From an uncultured Selenomonadaceae bacterium (GTDB lineage: Bacteria > Bacillota > Negativicutes > Selenomonadales > Selenomonadaceae), in NCBI GenBank assembly GCA_937902665.1, contig CALELM010000006.1:1-12137 (forward strand): 12,137 bases of DNA. The letters are read 5' to 3'. A program made the position numbers and the translations under genes. The notes beneath the pieces are model-generated. The model ran no database searches. It saw nothing but the letters and a program-made list of their open reading frames with translations, and was not told where the DNA came from. Below, in pieces: positions 6,003 to 12,137 of the stretch. Each line of letters opens with the position of its first letter. The stretch's first letter is position 1.

Positions 6003-6644
6003 GTGGGTGTCGTGGATATGCCTGTGGTGCAGGTGCTGTTGGCGGCCGTGATGGTGCTTTCGATTCTTGTGGAAATCAAGACAGGCGGTATGGGAGCAGG
6101 AATCCTGCTTGGCATTGTGGCGGCTGCTGTTTTTTGGGGAAGCCAGTATGTCAAGGGCTTGGTGGAGCTTTATCATATTGCGATTTTTCTTGTTGGGATT
6201 CTCTGCATTGTTGCGGAATTGCTTTTGCCCACGGTGGGGCTTTTGGCAGGGCTTGGTGTTGCCGCAATGATTTACAGTATGGTGCTTGCTATGGGCGGTG
6301 ACATGAATGCGGTTTATGCATTGCTGATTGCCTTTGTGTTGGCGATTGCCGTTTTCTTGCTTATCGTGAAGAAATTGCCGTCCAGCCGGCTTTGGGAGAA
6401 GGTTGTCTTGCACGACAAGGCAACGGAACAGCGAGGTTATGTGAGTACCGAGCCAAAACAGCATCTCTTGGGGAAAACGGGTGTGGTTTTGACGGAGCTT
6501 CGGCCATCTGGAACCGTGCTGGTGGAAGGCGAGCAGGCAGATGTGGTGTCCGAGGGCGCATTTGTGGCAAAAGGCGAATTCGTGGAGGTTATTTCCGTTC
6601 ATGGAAGCCGCGTGGTTGTCAGGAGGACGGAAAAAGAGAAATGA
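6003..6644 (+). CDS. nfeD: NfeD family membrane protein (short form)
   Basis: 213 aa. NfeD proteins are membrane partners of SPFH/flotillin-type proteins and are usually encoded beside them. Five hydrophobic segments are visible at about 7-24, 30-46, 56-73, 77-97 and 102-122. A basic/polar linker follows, then a C-terminal OB-fold-like domain at about 155-208 (L-L-G-K-T-G-V-V-L-T, G-T-V-L-V-E-G, F-V-A-K-G-E-F-V-E-V). The N-terminal ClpP-like serine protease domain of long NfeD proteins (such as Bacillus YqeZ) is absent, and upstream sequence does not encode one. Start: GGAGG at 5990-5994 is 8 nt before GTG 6003. A longer reading from TTG 5964 has no ribosome binding site. Its TGA overlaps the ATG of floA, so the two are translationally coupled. 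Confidence 0.88.
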   Translation: MGVVDMPVVQVLLAAVMVLSILVEIKTGGMGAGILLGIVAAAVFWGSQYVKGLVELYHIAIFLVGILCIVAELLLPTVGLLAGLGVAAMIYSMVLAMGGDMNAVYALLIAFVLAIAVFLLIVKKLPSSRLWEKVVLHDKATEQRGYVSTEPKQHLLGKTGVVLTELRPSGTVLVEGEQADVVSEGAFVAKGEFVEVISVHGSRVVVRRTEKEK

Positions 6645-7669
6645 TTTATGTATGGAAAGGTGTGTTTCATGTGGGAGCTTTATTTGGGTCAGCATTTCTT
6701 TTGGTTTTGATTATCGTGCTTGTTGCGGTGTTTTTGCATTTTGTGCCGGTTGGCTTGTGGATTTCGGCAATGGCGGCCAATGTGCATGTGAGCATTGTTA
6801 CGTTGATTGGTATGCGCATGCGCCGTGTGCCGCCGGGGAAAATCGTATTGCCGCTTATCAAGGCGAACAAGGCAGGTCTTGAGGTATCGGTCAATCAGCT
6901 GGAGGCACATTATCTTGCAGGAGGCAATGTCGATAAGGTGGTGGATGCGCTTATCGCTTCGCATCGTGCGCAAATCACTTTGCCGTTTGAGCGGTCGGCA
7001 GCGATTGATCTTGCCGGCAGGGACGTTTTGGAAGCGGTGCAGATGAGTGTCAATCCGAAGGTCATTGAGACACCGATTGTTTCTGCCGTAGCAAAGAACG
7101 GCATTGAGCTAAAGATTAAGGCACGAGTTACGGTGCGGGCAAATATTGATCGCTTGGTCGGCGGTGCAGGTGAGCCAACGATTATTGCACGTGTTGGAGA
7201 GGGTATCGTTACGACCGTTGGTTCTTCGGAAATGCATACGGACGTTTTGGCAAATCCGGATGATATCTCAAAGACCGTGCTTGGGAAAGGACTGGATGCA
7301 GGTACTGCGTTTGAGATTCTTTCCATTGATATTGCGGACGTGGATGTGGGACGCAACATTGGTGCAGAACTGCAGACGGATCAGGCAGAGGCGGACAAGC
7401 GCATTGCGCAGGCAAAGGCAGAGGAGCGCCGTGCAATGGCTGTTGCAAAGGAACAGGAAATGAAGGCATATACGCAGGAGATGGAAGCAAAGGTCGTGGA
7501 GGCACAGGCAGAGGTGCCGCATGCCATGGCAGAAGCCCTGCGGGAGGGAAAGCTTGGTGTCATGGATTATTACAACCTGAACAATGTGCAGGCAGATACG
7601 GATATGAGAAATGCCATCAGTCGTGCAGGAGGCGAAGGCAAGCTGCAAGCGCCGCCTTCGGTGAAGTAA
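6641..7669 (+). CDS. floA: Flotillin-like protein FloA (SPFH family)
   Basis: 342 aa against about 331 in Bacillus subtilis FloA (YqfA), with close similarity over the whole length. One membrane-inserted hydrophobic stretch (about 12-38) precedes V-P-V-G-L-W-I-S-A. The SPFH-type domain follows, with N-Q-L-E-A-H-Y-L-A-G-G-N-V at 85-97, F-E-R-S-A-A-I-D-L-A-G-R-D at 116-128 and E-I-L-S-I-D-I-A-D-V-D at 225-235. Then comes an E/A-rich coiled coil (about 247-300) and the A-L-R-E-G-x-x-G-V-M-D-Y motif. FloA proteins organise membrane microdomains. ATG 6641 overlaps the nfeD stop as ATGA. GTG 6671, with GGAAAGG 10 nt upstream, would give an N-terminus nearer the Bacillus length and is a real alternative. 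The gene ends 1 nt before the next. Confidence 0.95.
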   Translation: MIYVWKGVFHVGALFGSAFLLVLIIVLVAVFLHFVPVGLWISAMAANVHVSIVTLIGMRMRRVPPGKIVLPLIKANKAGLEVSVNQLEAHYLAGGNVDKVVDALIASHRAQITLPFERSAAIDLAGRDVLEAVQMSVNPKVIETPIVSAVAKNGIELKIKARVTVRANIDRLVGGAGEPTIIARVGEGIVTTVGSSEMHTDVLANPDDISKTVLGKGLDAGTAFEILSIDIADVDVGRNIGAELQTDQAEADKRIAQAKAEERRAMAVAKEQEMKAYTQEMEAKVVEAQAEVPHAMAEALREGKLGVMDYYNLNNVQADTDMRNAISRAGGEGKLQAPPSVK

Positions 7670-7670
7670 G

Positions 7671-8117
7671 ATGTCGGTGGGTACGGCTATTAGCATTATC
7701 TTTGTCATTTTTATAACGATTGTCAAAGAGCAATGGGAACAGCGGAAGAAAAAGCGGGACAGGAGAAAGCACCATCGTCCGTTTCCTGTCCCAAGAGAAC
7801 CGTCAGGCGGACGGGATTTTGAGATACCGCAAATCGAGGGCGCACCCAGCCTTGAGGAAGAACCGGTTCCCTCCTTCGATTCGATGGAGCAGGAAGAACG
7901 CGAGCAGGCAAGCCAGATTTTCCTCGAAACGTTGCAAAGGAGGAAGGAACAGCAGGGAGCAGCGAGCAAATTGGGAATGCCATCTGGCATTGCAGAGACA
8001 GGCAAGGATTCCGTGGGGCAGGCTGCTCCTTTGCAGCTGAATCCGCAGTCAGCACTGCAGGCGATGGCACTGGCTGAGGTTCTGGGAAAGCCAAGGGCGT
8101 ATCGGAACCGCAGATGA
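7671..8117 (+). CDS. Small membrane-anchored protein of unknown function in the floA operon
   Basis: 148 aa, unrecognised. Residues 4-18 form a single N-terminal hydrophobic anchor (G-T-A-I-S-I-I-F-V-I-F-I-T-I-V), followed at once by a strongly basic cluster (E-Q-R-K-K-K-R-D-R-R-K-H-H-R). This charge pattern suggests the bulk stays in the cytoplasm. A proline/glutamate-rich linker, an E/Q-rich likely helix around 73-95 and an Ala/Gln-rich tail complete it. ATG 7671 is 1 nt past the floA stop and has no strong ribosome binding site, so it is probably expressed by coupling. Position and topology suggest a NfeD/FloA partner, which is inference. It occupies the place of yqfB in Bacillus, but I see no convincing similarity. 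Confidence 0.75.
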   Translation: MSVGTAISIIFVIFITIVKEQWEQRKKKRDRRKHHRPFPVPREPSGGRDFEIPQIEGAPSLEEEPVPSFDSMEQEEREQASQIFLETLQRRKEQQGAASKLGMPSGIAETGKDSVGQAAPLQLNPQSALQAMALAEVLGKPRAYRNRR

Positions 8118-8130
8118 TAAGAGAATAGAA

Positions 8131-8166
8131 AAAGCGAGAACCGGCATGCGGCTCTCGCTTTTTTAT
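8131..8166. terminator. Bidirectional terminator between floA operon and minus-strand orphan
   Basis: Stem AAGCGAGA (8132-8139) pairs with TCTCGCTT (8153-8160). After an A-C mismatch, CCG (8141-8143) pairs with CGG (8149-8151) around loop GCATG. T residues follow on the plus strand (8159-8164) and an A run precedes it (8129-8133), giving a U tract in both directions. It lies 13 nt past the last plus-strand stop and 6 nt past the minus-strand stop at 8173. Confidence 0.9.
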
Positions 8167-8172
8167 GCCTTC

Positions 8173-8478
8173 TCATCCTTCCATTTCAATCTCGCTGCAT
8201 TTGCGCAGGAAGAATATGGCATTGGTGTCCTTGGGGTTGGATTCCCAGAATTTTATCAGCTTTTCGCCTGTGGCAAGGCGATCCTTGAGGTAGGATAGGG
8301 CGGATTCATGGGAAATGGGGCTGCCAAGCGTCATGCGAAGCTCCAGCTGTTTTTCAAGTTCCTCAGAGAGTCCTTCCGGATATTCATTTTTGCTGGCAGA
8401 TTCCACGAACTGGATTCCCTGCGGGAGAGAGACTGCGATGTTTTGCTGCATAAGCCAAACTGCTAATTTTTTCGTCAT
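8173..8478 (-). CDS. Hypothetical protein, 101 aa
   Basis: 101 aa, not recognised. No signal peptide or membrane segment. The sequence is largely helical and charged: E-E-L-E-K-Q-L-E-L-R-M in the middle, then a helix-rich Y-L-K-D-R-L-A-T-G-E-K-L-I-K-F-W-E segment and an acidic C-terminus. A start at 8478 (ATG on the minus strand) is supported by AAAGGA about 9 nt upstream. The gene ends at a shared bidirectional terminator and lies 106 nt downstream of the short-chain dehydrogenase on the same strand. That dehydrogenase ends in its own hairpin, so the two need not be co-transcribed. No function is proposed. Confidence 0.7.
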   Translation of the reverse strand: MTKKLAVWLMQQNIAVSLPQGIQFVESASKNEYPEGLSEELEKQLELRMTLGSPISHESALSYLKDRLATGEKLIKFWESNPKDTNAIFFLRKCSEIEMEG

Positions 8479-8553
8479 TTTTTCACGTCCTTTATTTTTG
8501 TTGAAAAGAAGAAATACTTTAAGAAATCTTTGTACAAGGTTCGACCTAAAGAG

Positions 8554-8593
8554 GAAGGATTCCTGCCAAGTGGCATGGATTCCTTCATTTTTT
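8554..8593. terminator. Hairpin at the 3' end of the short-chain dehydrogenase gene
   Basis: GAAGGA (8554-8559) pairs with TCCTTC (8581-8586). After a T-T mismatch, TTCC-GCC continues through 8567 against 8572-8579 with one bulged T. The hairpin overlaps the TGA stop (8585-8587) of the minus-strand gene, so it probably terminates that transcript. The best T run (8588-8593) is on the plus-strand side, while the minus-strand side offers only CTCTTT. Confidence 0.6.
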
Positions 8594-9352
8594 GTGAATA
8601 AGATTGCTGAAAAACATGAGAAGCTCGTGGGGAAGCAGGCAGGAGAGAAGATGATGCAGGGAAGCGAGCAGGCTTGGCGTTACCACGGCGATGTTATTTT
8701 TTGCGCCTCGCAGGGAACGAAGCACGATGTCCTCTGCTTCCTGTGCAAATGGGAAGCGGGTAAAGCCGGAAGGAGCGCTGCCTTGGATGATTTTCTCGAT
8801 GAATTCCGTATTGGAAATCCAGTAGGGGCATACGGCAGTGACATGAATTCCCTGTGGGAGAAGCTCTTCATGGAGTGCTTGGCTGTAGCTGAGAAGGAAG
8901 GATTTCGTTGCAGAATATACGTTGAGGTAAGGAATCGGATGGAAAGCGGCACAGGAACAAATATTTAGTATTTTTCCAGTGGGCGGAATGTGTGGGAGGG
9001 CGACTTGAACGATGGCGGCGGTGGCACGGCAGTTTAGGTCAATCAGGGAGCAAAGCTCCTGCAGATGCATTTCGGAGGTGCTTCCCGTATATCCGATGCC
9101 TGCGGCATTGACAAGATATTTTACGATGGGGCGGGTACAGGAAAGCTCCTGCCGAATGGCTTCTATGGAGTCTATGCTGGCAAGGTCAAGCGGCAGGAGG
9201 CGAAGCGGCGTCTCAATTTTTTCGGCAAGCTCCTGCAGCTTTTTTTCTCTGCGGGCAATCACCCATATTTCATCAAGCCCTTCTTGGTTGAGTGCATAAA
9301 CATAGAGTCGTCCAAGCCCACTGGAGGCACCTGTAACGATGGCTATTTGCAT
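8585..9352 (-). CDS. Short-chain dehydrogenase/reductase (classical SDR)
   Basis: 255 aa, the usual length of classical SDR enzymes, which use NAD(P)(H) to interconvert alcohols and ketones. The nucleotide-binding motif T-G-A-S-S-G-L-G is at residues 7-14, N-A-A-G at 82-85, and the catalytic tetrad N107, S133, Y146 and K150 (Y-S-A-T-K) is complete. V-I-A-R-R-E at 31-36 places arginines after the second strand, which suggests a preference for NADP(H). The C-terminal region has a hydrophobic L-L-A-S-L-H-H-L-L-S stretch that may bind the substrate or membrane. The start at 9352 has AAAGGA about 8 nt upstream and a good promoter at 9383-9411. The substrate cannot be read from the sequence. Confidence 0.93.
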   Translation of the reverse strand: MQIAIVTGASSGLGRLYVYALNQEGLDEIWVIARREKKLQELAEKIETPLRLLPLDLASIDSIEAIRQELSCTRPIVKYLVNAAGIGYTGSTSEMHLQELCSLIDLNCRATAAIVQVALPHIPPTGKILNICSCAAFHPIPYLNVYSATKSFLLSYSQALHEELLPQGIHVTAVCPYWISNTEFIEKIIQGSAPSGFTRFPFAQEAEDIVLRSLRGAKNNIAVVTPSLLASLHHLLSCLLPHELLMFFSNLIHKK

Positions 9353-9382
9353 ATTTAAATTCCTTTCATTTTTGCTTTGTTT

Positions 9383-9411
9383 ATTTTATCGCAGGATTTT
9401 GCATGTGTAAA
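9383..9411 (-). promoter_or_regulatory. Promoter of the short-chain dehydrogenase
   Basis: On the minus strand the -35 box TTTACA (plus coordinates 9406-9411) is separated by exactly 17 bp from the -10 box TAAAAT (9383-9388). The expected transcript begins about 25 nt upstream of the start codon. Confidence 0.65.
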
Positions 9412-9422
9412 TGGGGATTGCT

Positions 9423-9451
9423 TTGCTTTTTGGCTTGTCATGATGTAAAAT
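9423..9451 (+). promoter_or_regulatory. Candidate promoter of the amidase gene
   Basis: TTGCTT at 9423-9428, a 17-bp spacer and TAAAAT at 9446-9451. The ATGTAAAATAT context around the -10 box is the same as in the rpsU promoter. It is divergent from, and only 11 bp away from, the dehydrogenase promoter. It would give a leader of about 105 nt. A second A/T-rich TGTAAAAT at 9462-9469 lacks a spaced -35 box. Confidence 0.45.
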
Positions 9452-9498
9452 ATAACTTGTTTGTAAAATGACTTAGAGTTGCGGGCAGGGCGTTCATA

Positions 9499-9521
9499 AA
9501 TGCCTTTGGCAAATGGGCATT
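9499..9521 (+). other. Hairpin in the 5' leader of the amidase gene
   Basis: AATGCC (9499-9504) pairs with GGCATT (9516-9521), with a possible extra T-G pair inside. It is 43 nt upstream of the amidase start codon and has no U tract. It does not match any riboswitch consensus I could recognise. Confidence 0.4.
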
Positions 9522-9564
9522 GCTAGGTCGGTGGAATGTTTTGAGACTTTGATGGAGTGATTGG

Positions 9565-10773
9565 ATGCGAAGGTTTTTTTGGATAACGATGACTGCCGTT
9601 TTGTGCATGATGCTTTTTTGTGGGAGCGCAATGGCATCTGATTTTTCAGAGCGTGTCAGTGATATGAATCAGGTCAAGGCGGTTCGAGTTGATTCGGCTC
9701 CTGATCGACTGCAAATTACGGTGGAGACATCGAAGACCGTTGCCATGCGGAAGATGGTGCTTTCCAATCCGGATCGCATTGTAGTGGATATCAAGGATGC
9801 ATGGCTTTCCCCGAAGGTAAAGAAGGAACAAGCCTTGGACAGCCGTTTTGCCGGAAAACTTAAAATTGCCCAGTTTGATCCAAGCACGGTGCGTGTTGTG
9901 GTGGAATCGAAGGTGGGAAGCAAGAATTATCAGGTAATTGCCAATGATGCAAAGGATGTTATGCTTTCTTTTGGGCAGATTGGGCAGGATACATCCGGCG
10001 CAAAGATTGACGTGTCGGACGTGGAGCAGAAACAGCCTGTTGGAGGGGCGGCAGAGAACGAGGAAAAGGATCCTATCGTCATGGAGGCGGCAAAGGCACC
10101 AGAGGAACCGGACCAAACGGAAGCTGAACAGCTAGAGCCATGGAAGGCAGAGCAGCCTCAATCGGAGATGGATCGGAAGCTGGATGAGATTACAGGCCTG
10201 AAAGGCAAGATTATTACGATAGATGCAGGACATGGTGGAAATGATCCCGGAGCTATCGGACCTACGGGCGTTATGGAGAAGAAGGTGACTTTGCGTGTTG
10301 CCTTGGCTTTGCAGGAGCTTTTGCAGGAAGAAGGAGCCTCTGTTTATATGACAAGGACGACCGACACGGAGGTTTCACCCAAGAAAGCAAAGGCAAGCGA
10401 TGTCGAGGAGCTGCAGGCACGTTGTGACGTAGCGAACAGGCACAAGTCGGATATCTTTGTGTCGATTCATATGGATTCCTTTTCCAATGCTGCGGCAAAG
10501 GGAACGACGGGGTACTATTATTCTATGGGTTCCGTGAAGTCGAGGAATCTTGCAGACAAGGTGCGGCAGGGACTCATTGCACAGATCAATACGCCGAGCC
10601 GAGGTACGCAGAGCTGCAATTTCTATGTCGTCAAGCATACGGATATGCCGGCAACTCTTGTTGAGGTTGCTTTTATATCGAACTCGGAGGAGGAGAAGCT
10701 GCTCAACTCTGAGGCGGGAATCAAGAAGGCTGCGCAAGGGATAGCAGATGGAATCGCGGATTACTTCGGGTGA
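9565..10773 (+). CDS. N-acetylmuramoyl-L-alanine amidase with AMIN domain
   Basis: 402 aa. The signal peptide (residues 1 to about 25, ending S-A-M-A-S) directs export to the cell envelope. An AMIN-type domain at about 36-138 (V-R-V-D-S-A-P-D-R-L-Q-I-T-V-E; V-L-S-N-P-D-R-I-V-V-D-I) targets such enzymes to the wall or division site. An acidic E/Q/P-rich linker (about 140-205) leads to the Amidase_3 zinc domain (about 214-402), which cuts the bond between MurNAc and the stem peptide. Zinc ligands and catalytic residues are in place: H223 (D-A-G-H-G-G), E238, H302 (S-I-H) and E367 (L-V-E-V-A-F-I-S-N). The gene resembles amiC/cwlD-type enzymes, but no specific symbol is justified. GGAG at 9554-9557 lies 7 nt before ATG 9565. 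The SEC-C gene follows 29 nt later, probably in the same operon. Confidence 0.95.
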   Translation: MRRFFWITMTAVLCMMLFCGSAMASDFSERVSDMNQVKAVRVDSAPDRLQITVETSKTVAMRKMVLSNPDRIVVDIKDAWLSPKVKKEQALDSRFAGKLKIAQFDPSTVRVVVESKVGSKNYQVIANDAKDVMLSFGQIGQDTSGAKIDVSDVEQKQPVGGAAENEEKDPIVMEAAKAPEEPDQTEAEQLEPWKAEQPQSEMDRKLDEITGLKGKIITIDAGHGGNDPGAIGPTGVMEKKVTLRVALALQELLQEEGASVYMTRTTDTEVSPKKAKASDVEELQARCDVANRHKSDIFVSIHMDSFSNAAAKGTTGYYYSMGSVKSRNLADKVRQGLIAQINTPSRGTQSCNFYVVKHTDMPATLVEVAFISNSEEEKLLNSEAGIKKAAQGIADGIADYFG

Positions 10774-10802
10774 AGCATCGCTCGTTTTTAGGAGTGTTAA
10801 AA

Positions 10803-11993
10803 ATGGATGAAAAGATGGACCCTCAGCAGGCGATAGAAAGCTTGGAGCAGGCAATGCAGGAAGAGGCAGAGGCAAGGCGCAGGCAGCTTTACCGTCGTAC
10901 CCTTCCGGAGAAGCTGACCTTGCTGAATGCATTGATGGGAATGACAAAGTCGGAACTGGAGGATATTCGCTATAACCTGAATGTTACTGGCACAAGCTCG
11001 ATGAAAAAGGCAGAGCTGGCGGAATCACTGGCGGAAGCTGTGGTGGAGGTTTCCCGCCACTGGTTCCCGTCCGTCATTGAGGAGGAGTATGCGTGCTTTC
11101 AGCATTTGATGGAGCATGACGGTATTTCTGCGGAGCTTCGGGATGATGATCTGCGGTTGGACTACCTGCGTGGGCTTGGGCTTTTGGCTTGCGGTATGCA
11201 AGGAGAGCATTTGGCATGGTATATGCCGATAGAAATACAGGAAGAGTTCAAGAAAATTGATTCTGGTGCTTATCGGAGTGCCGTGGATCTCAATACGGAG
11301 ATTACTCGTTTGGCAGTGGGGTTGCTTTTTCACTATGGTTGCTTGAATTTTGACCAGCTGTATGCAAAGGTAGGCAGATATCTGGAGGACGATGCGAGGG
11401 AAGCGTTGTCTTTCATGGATTTTGTCGGGGTCATGCTCAATGCCTCTTGCTGGAAGCCGACTATCGTGGCGTTGCCGCATGGCATGAAGTATTATACGCT
11501 GATGGATGAGGAAAAGCTGGAGAGCGAGCAGGTGCGCCGTTCCAATTTGGATTTTGCGGAGCTGGGCTATGAGCAGGTTTACGAGGCAGGCGAGGATAAT
11601 TATATTGCGGCAACGGATGCCTACAAGGCTTTGGCGCAGTTTCTCATGCAGGAGCATGGTTATGATGTCCTGAAGGCTGCCGATGTTGTCGGTGAAATCC
11701 TCATTCTTTTGCAGAACGGAGAAAGCATGAAGGAAGCTGCCGGATACTTGGAGGAATTGGGTCTTTTGCGTGATGATGCCAAGACGCAGGCAATCCTTCC
11801 GCTTCTGATTGACTTCAACAACACGACTTGCCTTTGGTCGCTGAAAGGGCATACACCGGCGGAGCTTATGGAGCATTCCGAGGAGGGAAAGATCATTCCA
11901 TTTGGCGAGCATATAGAAAAAGTTGGACGCAATGCCCCATGCCCCTGCGGTTCGGGAAAGAAATACAAGCAATGCTGCGGGAAGCAAGCATGA
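10803..11993 (+). CDS. SEC-C zinc-motif protein with SAP-like N-terminal region
   Basis: 396 aa, cytoplasmic (no signal peptide). The last 23 residues hold a textbook SEC-C zinc motif, P-C380-P-C382-G-S-G-K-K-Y-K-Q-C391-C392, the same module as at the tail of SecA and in many YecA-type proteins. The N-terminus has a glutamate-rich helix (about 8-28), then a segment at about 47-80 (M-T-K-S-E-L-E-D-I-R... S-S-M-K-K-A-E-L-A-E-S-L) that looks like a SAP/Rho-N-type helix-extended loop-helix. The central 300 residues are helical and unassigned. Start: AGGAG at 10790-10794 is 8 nt before ATG 10803. A longer reading from GTG 10770 overlaps the amidase stop and has no such site. The role is unknown; SEC-C modules bind zinc and proteins. 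A terminator follows directly. Confidence 0.85.
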   Translation: MDEKMDPQQAIESLEQAMQEEAEARRRQLYRRTLPEKLTLLNALMGMTKSELEDIRYNLNVTGTSSMKKAELAESLAEAVVEVSRHWFPSVIEEEYACFQHLMEHDGISAELRDDDLRLDYLRGLGLLACGMQGEHLAWYMPIEIQEEFKKIDSGAYRSAVDLNTEITRLAVGLLFHYGCLNFDQLYAKVGRYLEDDAREALSFMDFVGVMLNASCWKPTIVALPHGMKYYTLMDEEKLESEQVRRSNLDFAELGYEQVYEAGEDNYIAATDAYKALAQFLMQEHGYDVLKAADVVGEILILLQNGESMKEAAGYLEELGLLRDDAKTQAILPLLIDFNNTTCLWSLKGHTPAELMEHSEEGKIIPFGEHIEKVGRNAPCPCGSGKKYKQCCGKQA

Positions 11994-12007
11994 AGGGCTT
12001 CTTTCAC

Positions 12008-12041
12008 TGCAAAGTCGAAAAGACTTGCATTTTGTTTTTTT
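12008..12041 (+). terminator. Intrinsic terminator of the amidase/SEC-C unit
   Basis: TGC-AAGTC (12008-12016, one bulged A at 12011) pairs with GACTT-GCA (12022-12029) around loop GAAAA. It is followed by TTTT-G-TTTTTTT to 12041. It lies 15 nt past the SEC-C stop codon. The 3' arm and U tract overlap the promoter of tRNA-Asn. Confidence 0.85.
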
Positions 12042-12053
12042 ACATAGTATAAT
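12025..12053 (+). promoter_or_regulatory. Promoter of tRNA-Asn
   Basis: TTGCAT (12025-12030), a 17-bp T-rich spacer and a perfect TATAAT (12048-12053). Transcription would start near 12060, about 26 nt before the mature 5' end of the tRNA. The -35 box lies in the 3' arm of the preceding terminator. Confidence 0.85.
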
Positions 12054-12085
12054 GCTTTATGTTGGTGTGGTTGTGCACAGTATAT

Positions 12086-12137
12086 TCCTCGATAGCTCAG
12101 TCGGTAGAGCACCTGACTGTTAATCAGGCTGTCGCAG
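12086..12137 (+). tRNA. tRNA-Asn(GUU), 5' part, truncated by window end
   Basis: The acceptor strand TCCTCGA begins at 12086. The D arm GCTC-AGTCGGTA-GAGC follows, and the anticodon arm is CCTGA-CT-GTT-AA-TCAGG with anticodon GTT at 12119-12121. This matches bacterial tRNA-Asn. The T arm and 3' acceptor strand lie beyond the window. Confidence 0.95.

Noticed and set aside
5859..6695. 278-aa minus-strand, histidine-rich open frame opposite nfeD
   Set aside because: It is fully antisense to the well-supported nfeD gene, its histidine richness comes from reading CAT/CAC complements of that gene, and it has no ribosome binding site or family match.
9470..9560. Riboswitch in the amidase leader
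   Set aside because: The leader hairpin and flanking bases do not match the conserved core of any riboswitch class I could recall, including the cyclic-di-GMP classes.
10770..10802. GTG start of the SEC-C gene overlapping the amidase stop
   Set aside because: AGGAG at 10790-10794 is 8 nt before ATG 10803, and no binding site precedes GTG 10770.
11025..11987. 320-aa minus-strand open frame opposite the SEC-C gene
   Set aside because: It lies antisense to a gene with a canonical SEC-C motif and a well-spaced start. No independent support.
1..12137. Genomic island or integrated element between the two tRNA genes
   Set aside because: tRNA genes are common integration sites, but there is no integrase, no repeated tRNA 3' end and no mobile gene, and much of the content is core genes.

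Overview
The window is a stretch of ordinary bacterial chromosome lying between two tRNA genes that are each cut by its edges: the 3' part of a tRNA-Leu(GAG) at the left end and the 5' part of a tRNA-Asn(GUU) at the right end. Gene content and style point to a low-to-mid GC Firmicute. The rpsU-yqeY pair, the nfeD-floA pair, strong GGAGG ribosome binding sites and many U-tract terminators all fit. The overall flavour resembles the Selenomonas/Negativicutes side of the phylum, but that placement is inference and not proven by anything in the window. There are no transposases, integrases, CRISPR arrays or phage modules.

Layout, left to right. (1) 1-1394: tRNA-Leu end, a HIT-family nucleotide hydrolase, then rpsU (ribosomal protein bS21) behind a near-consensus promoter, an internal terminator/attenuator, yqeY and a strong terminator. 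(2) 1472-3394: a secreted protein of unknown function with its own terminator, then two tandem paralogous proteins of unknown function whose C-terminal halves share a clear motif. (3) 3467-5758, minus strand: a large exported clostripain-like (peptidase C11) protein that converges on the paralog pair. Both positions of the catalytic dyad are replaced (His to Ser, Cys to Gly), so it looks like a pseudoprotease. (4) 6003-8117: nfeD (short form without the protease domain), floA (SPFH/flotillin-like) and a small membrane-anchored protein, arranged as one tight operon. (5) 8173-9352, minus strand: a 101-aa orphan and a short-chain dehydrogenase. (6) 9565-11993: an AMIN-domain N-acetylmuramoyl-L-alanine amidase and a SEC-C zinc-motif protein, probably co-transcribed, followed by a terminator that physically overlaps the promoter of tRNA-Asn.

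Functionally the window mixes translation (tRNAs, bS21, YqeY), nucleotide hydrolysis (HIT), membrane organisation (NfeD/FloA), cell-wall cleavage (amidase) and several exported or orphan proteins. The items most worth a second look are the degenerate C11 protein, the tandem paralog pair beside it, and the compact non-coding structures: the shared terminators, the overlapping terminator and promoter before tRNA-Asn, and the hairpins upstream of nfeD. Several gene starts were moved from the longest possible ORF to the start with a properly spaced ribosome binding site.
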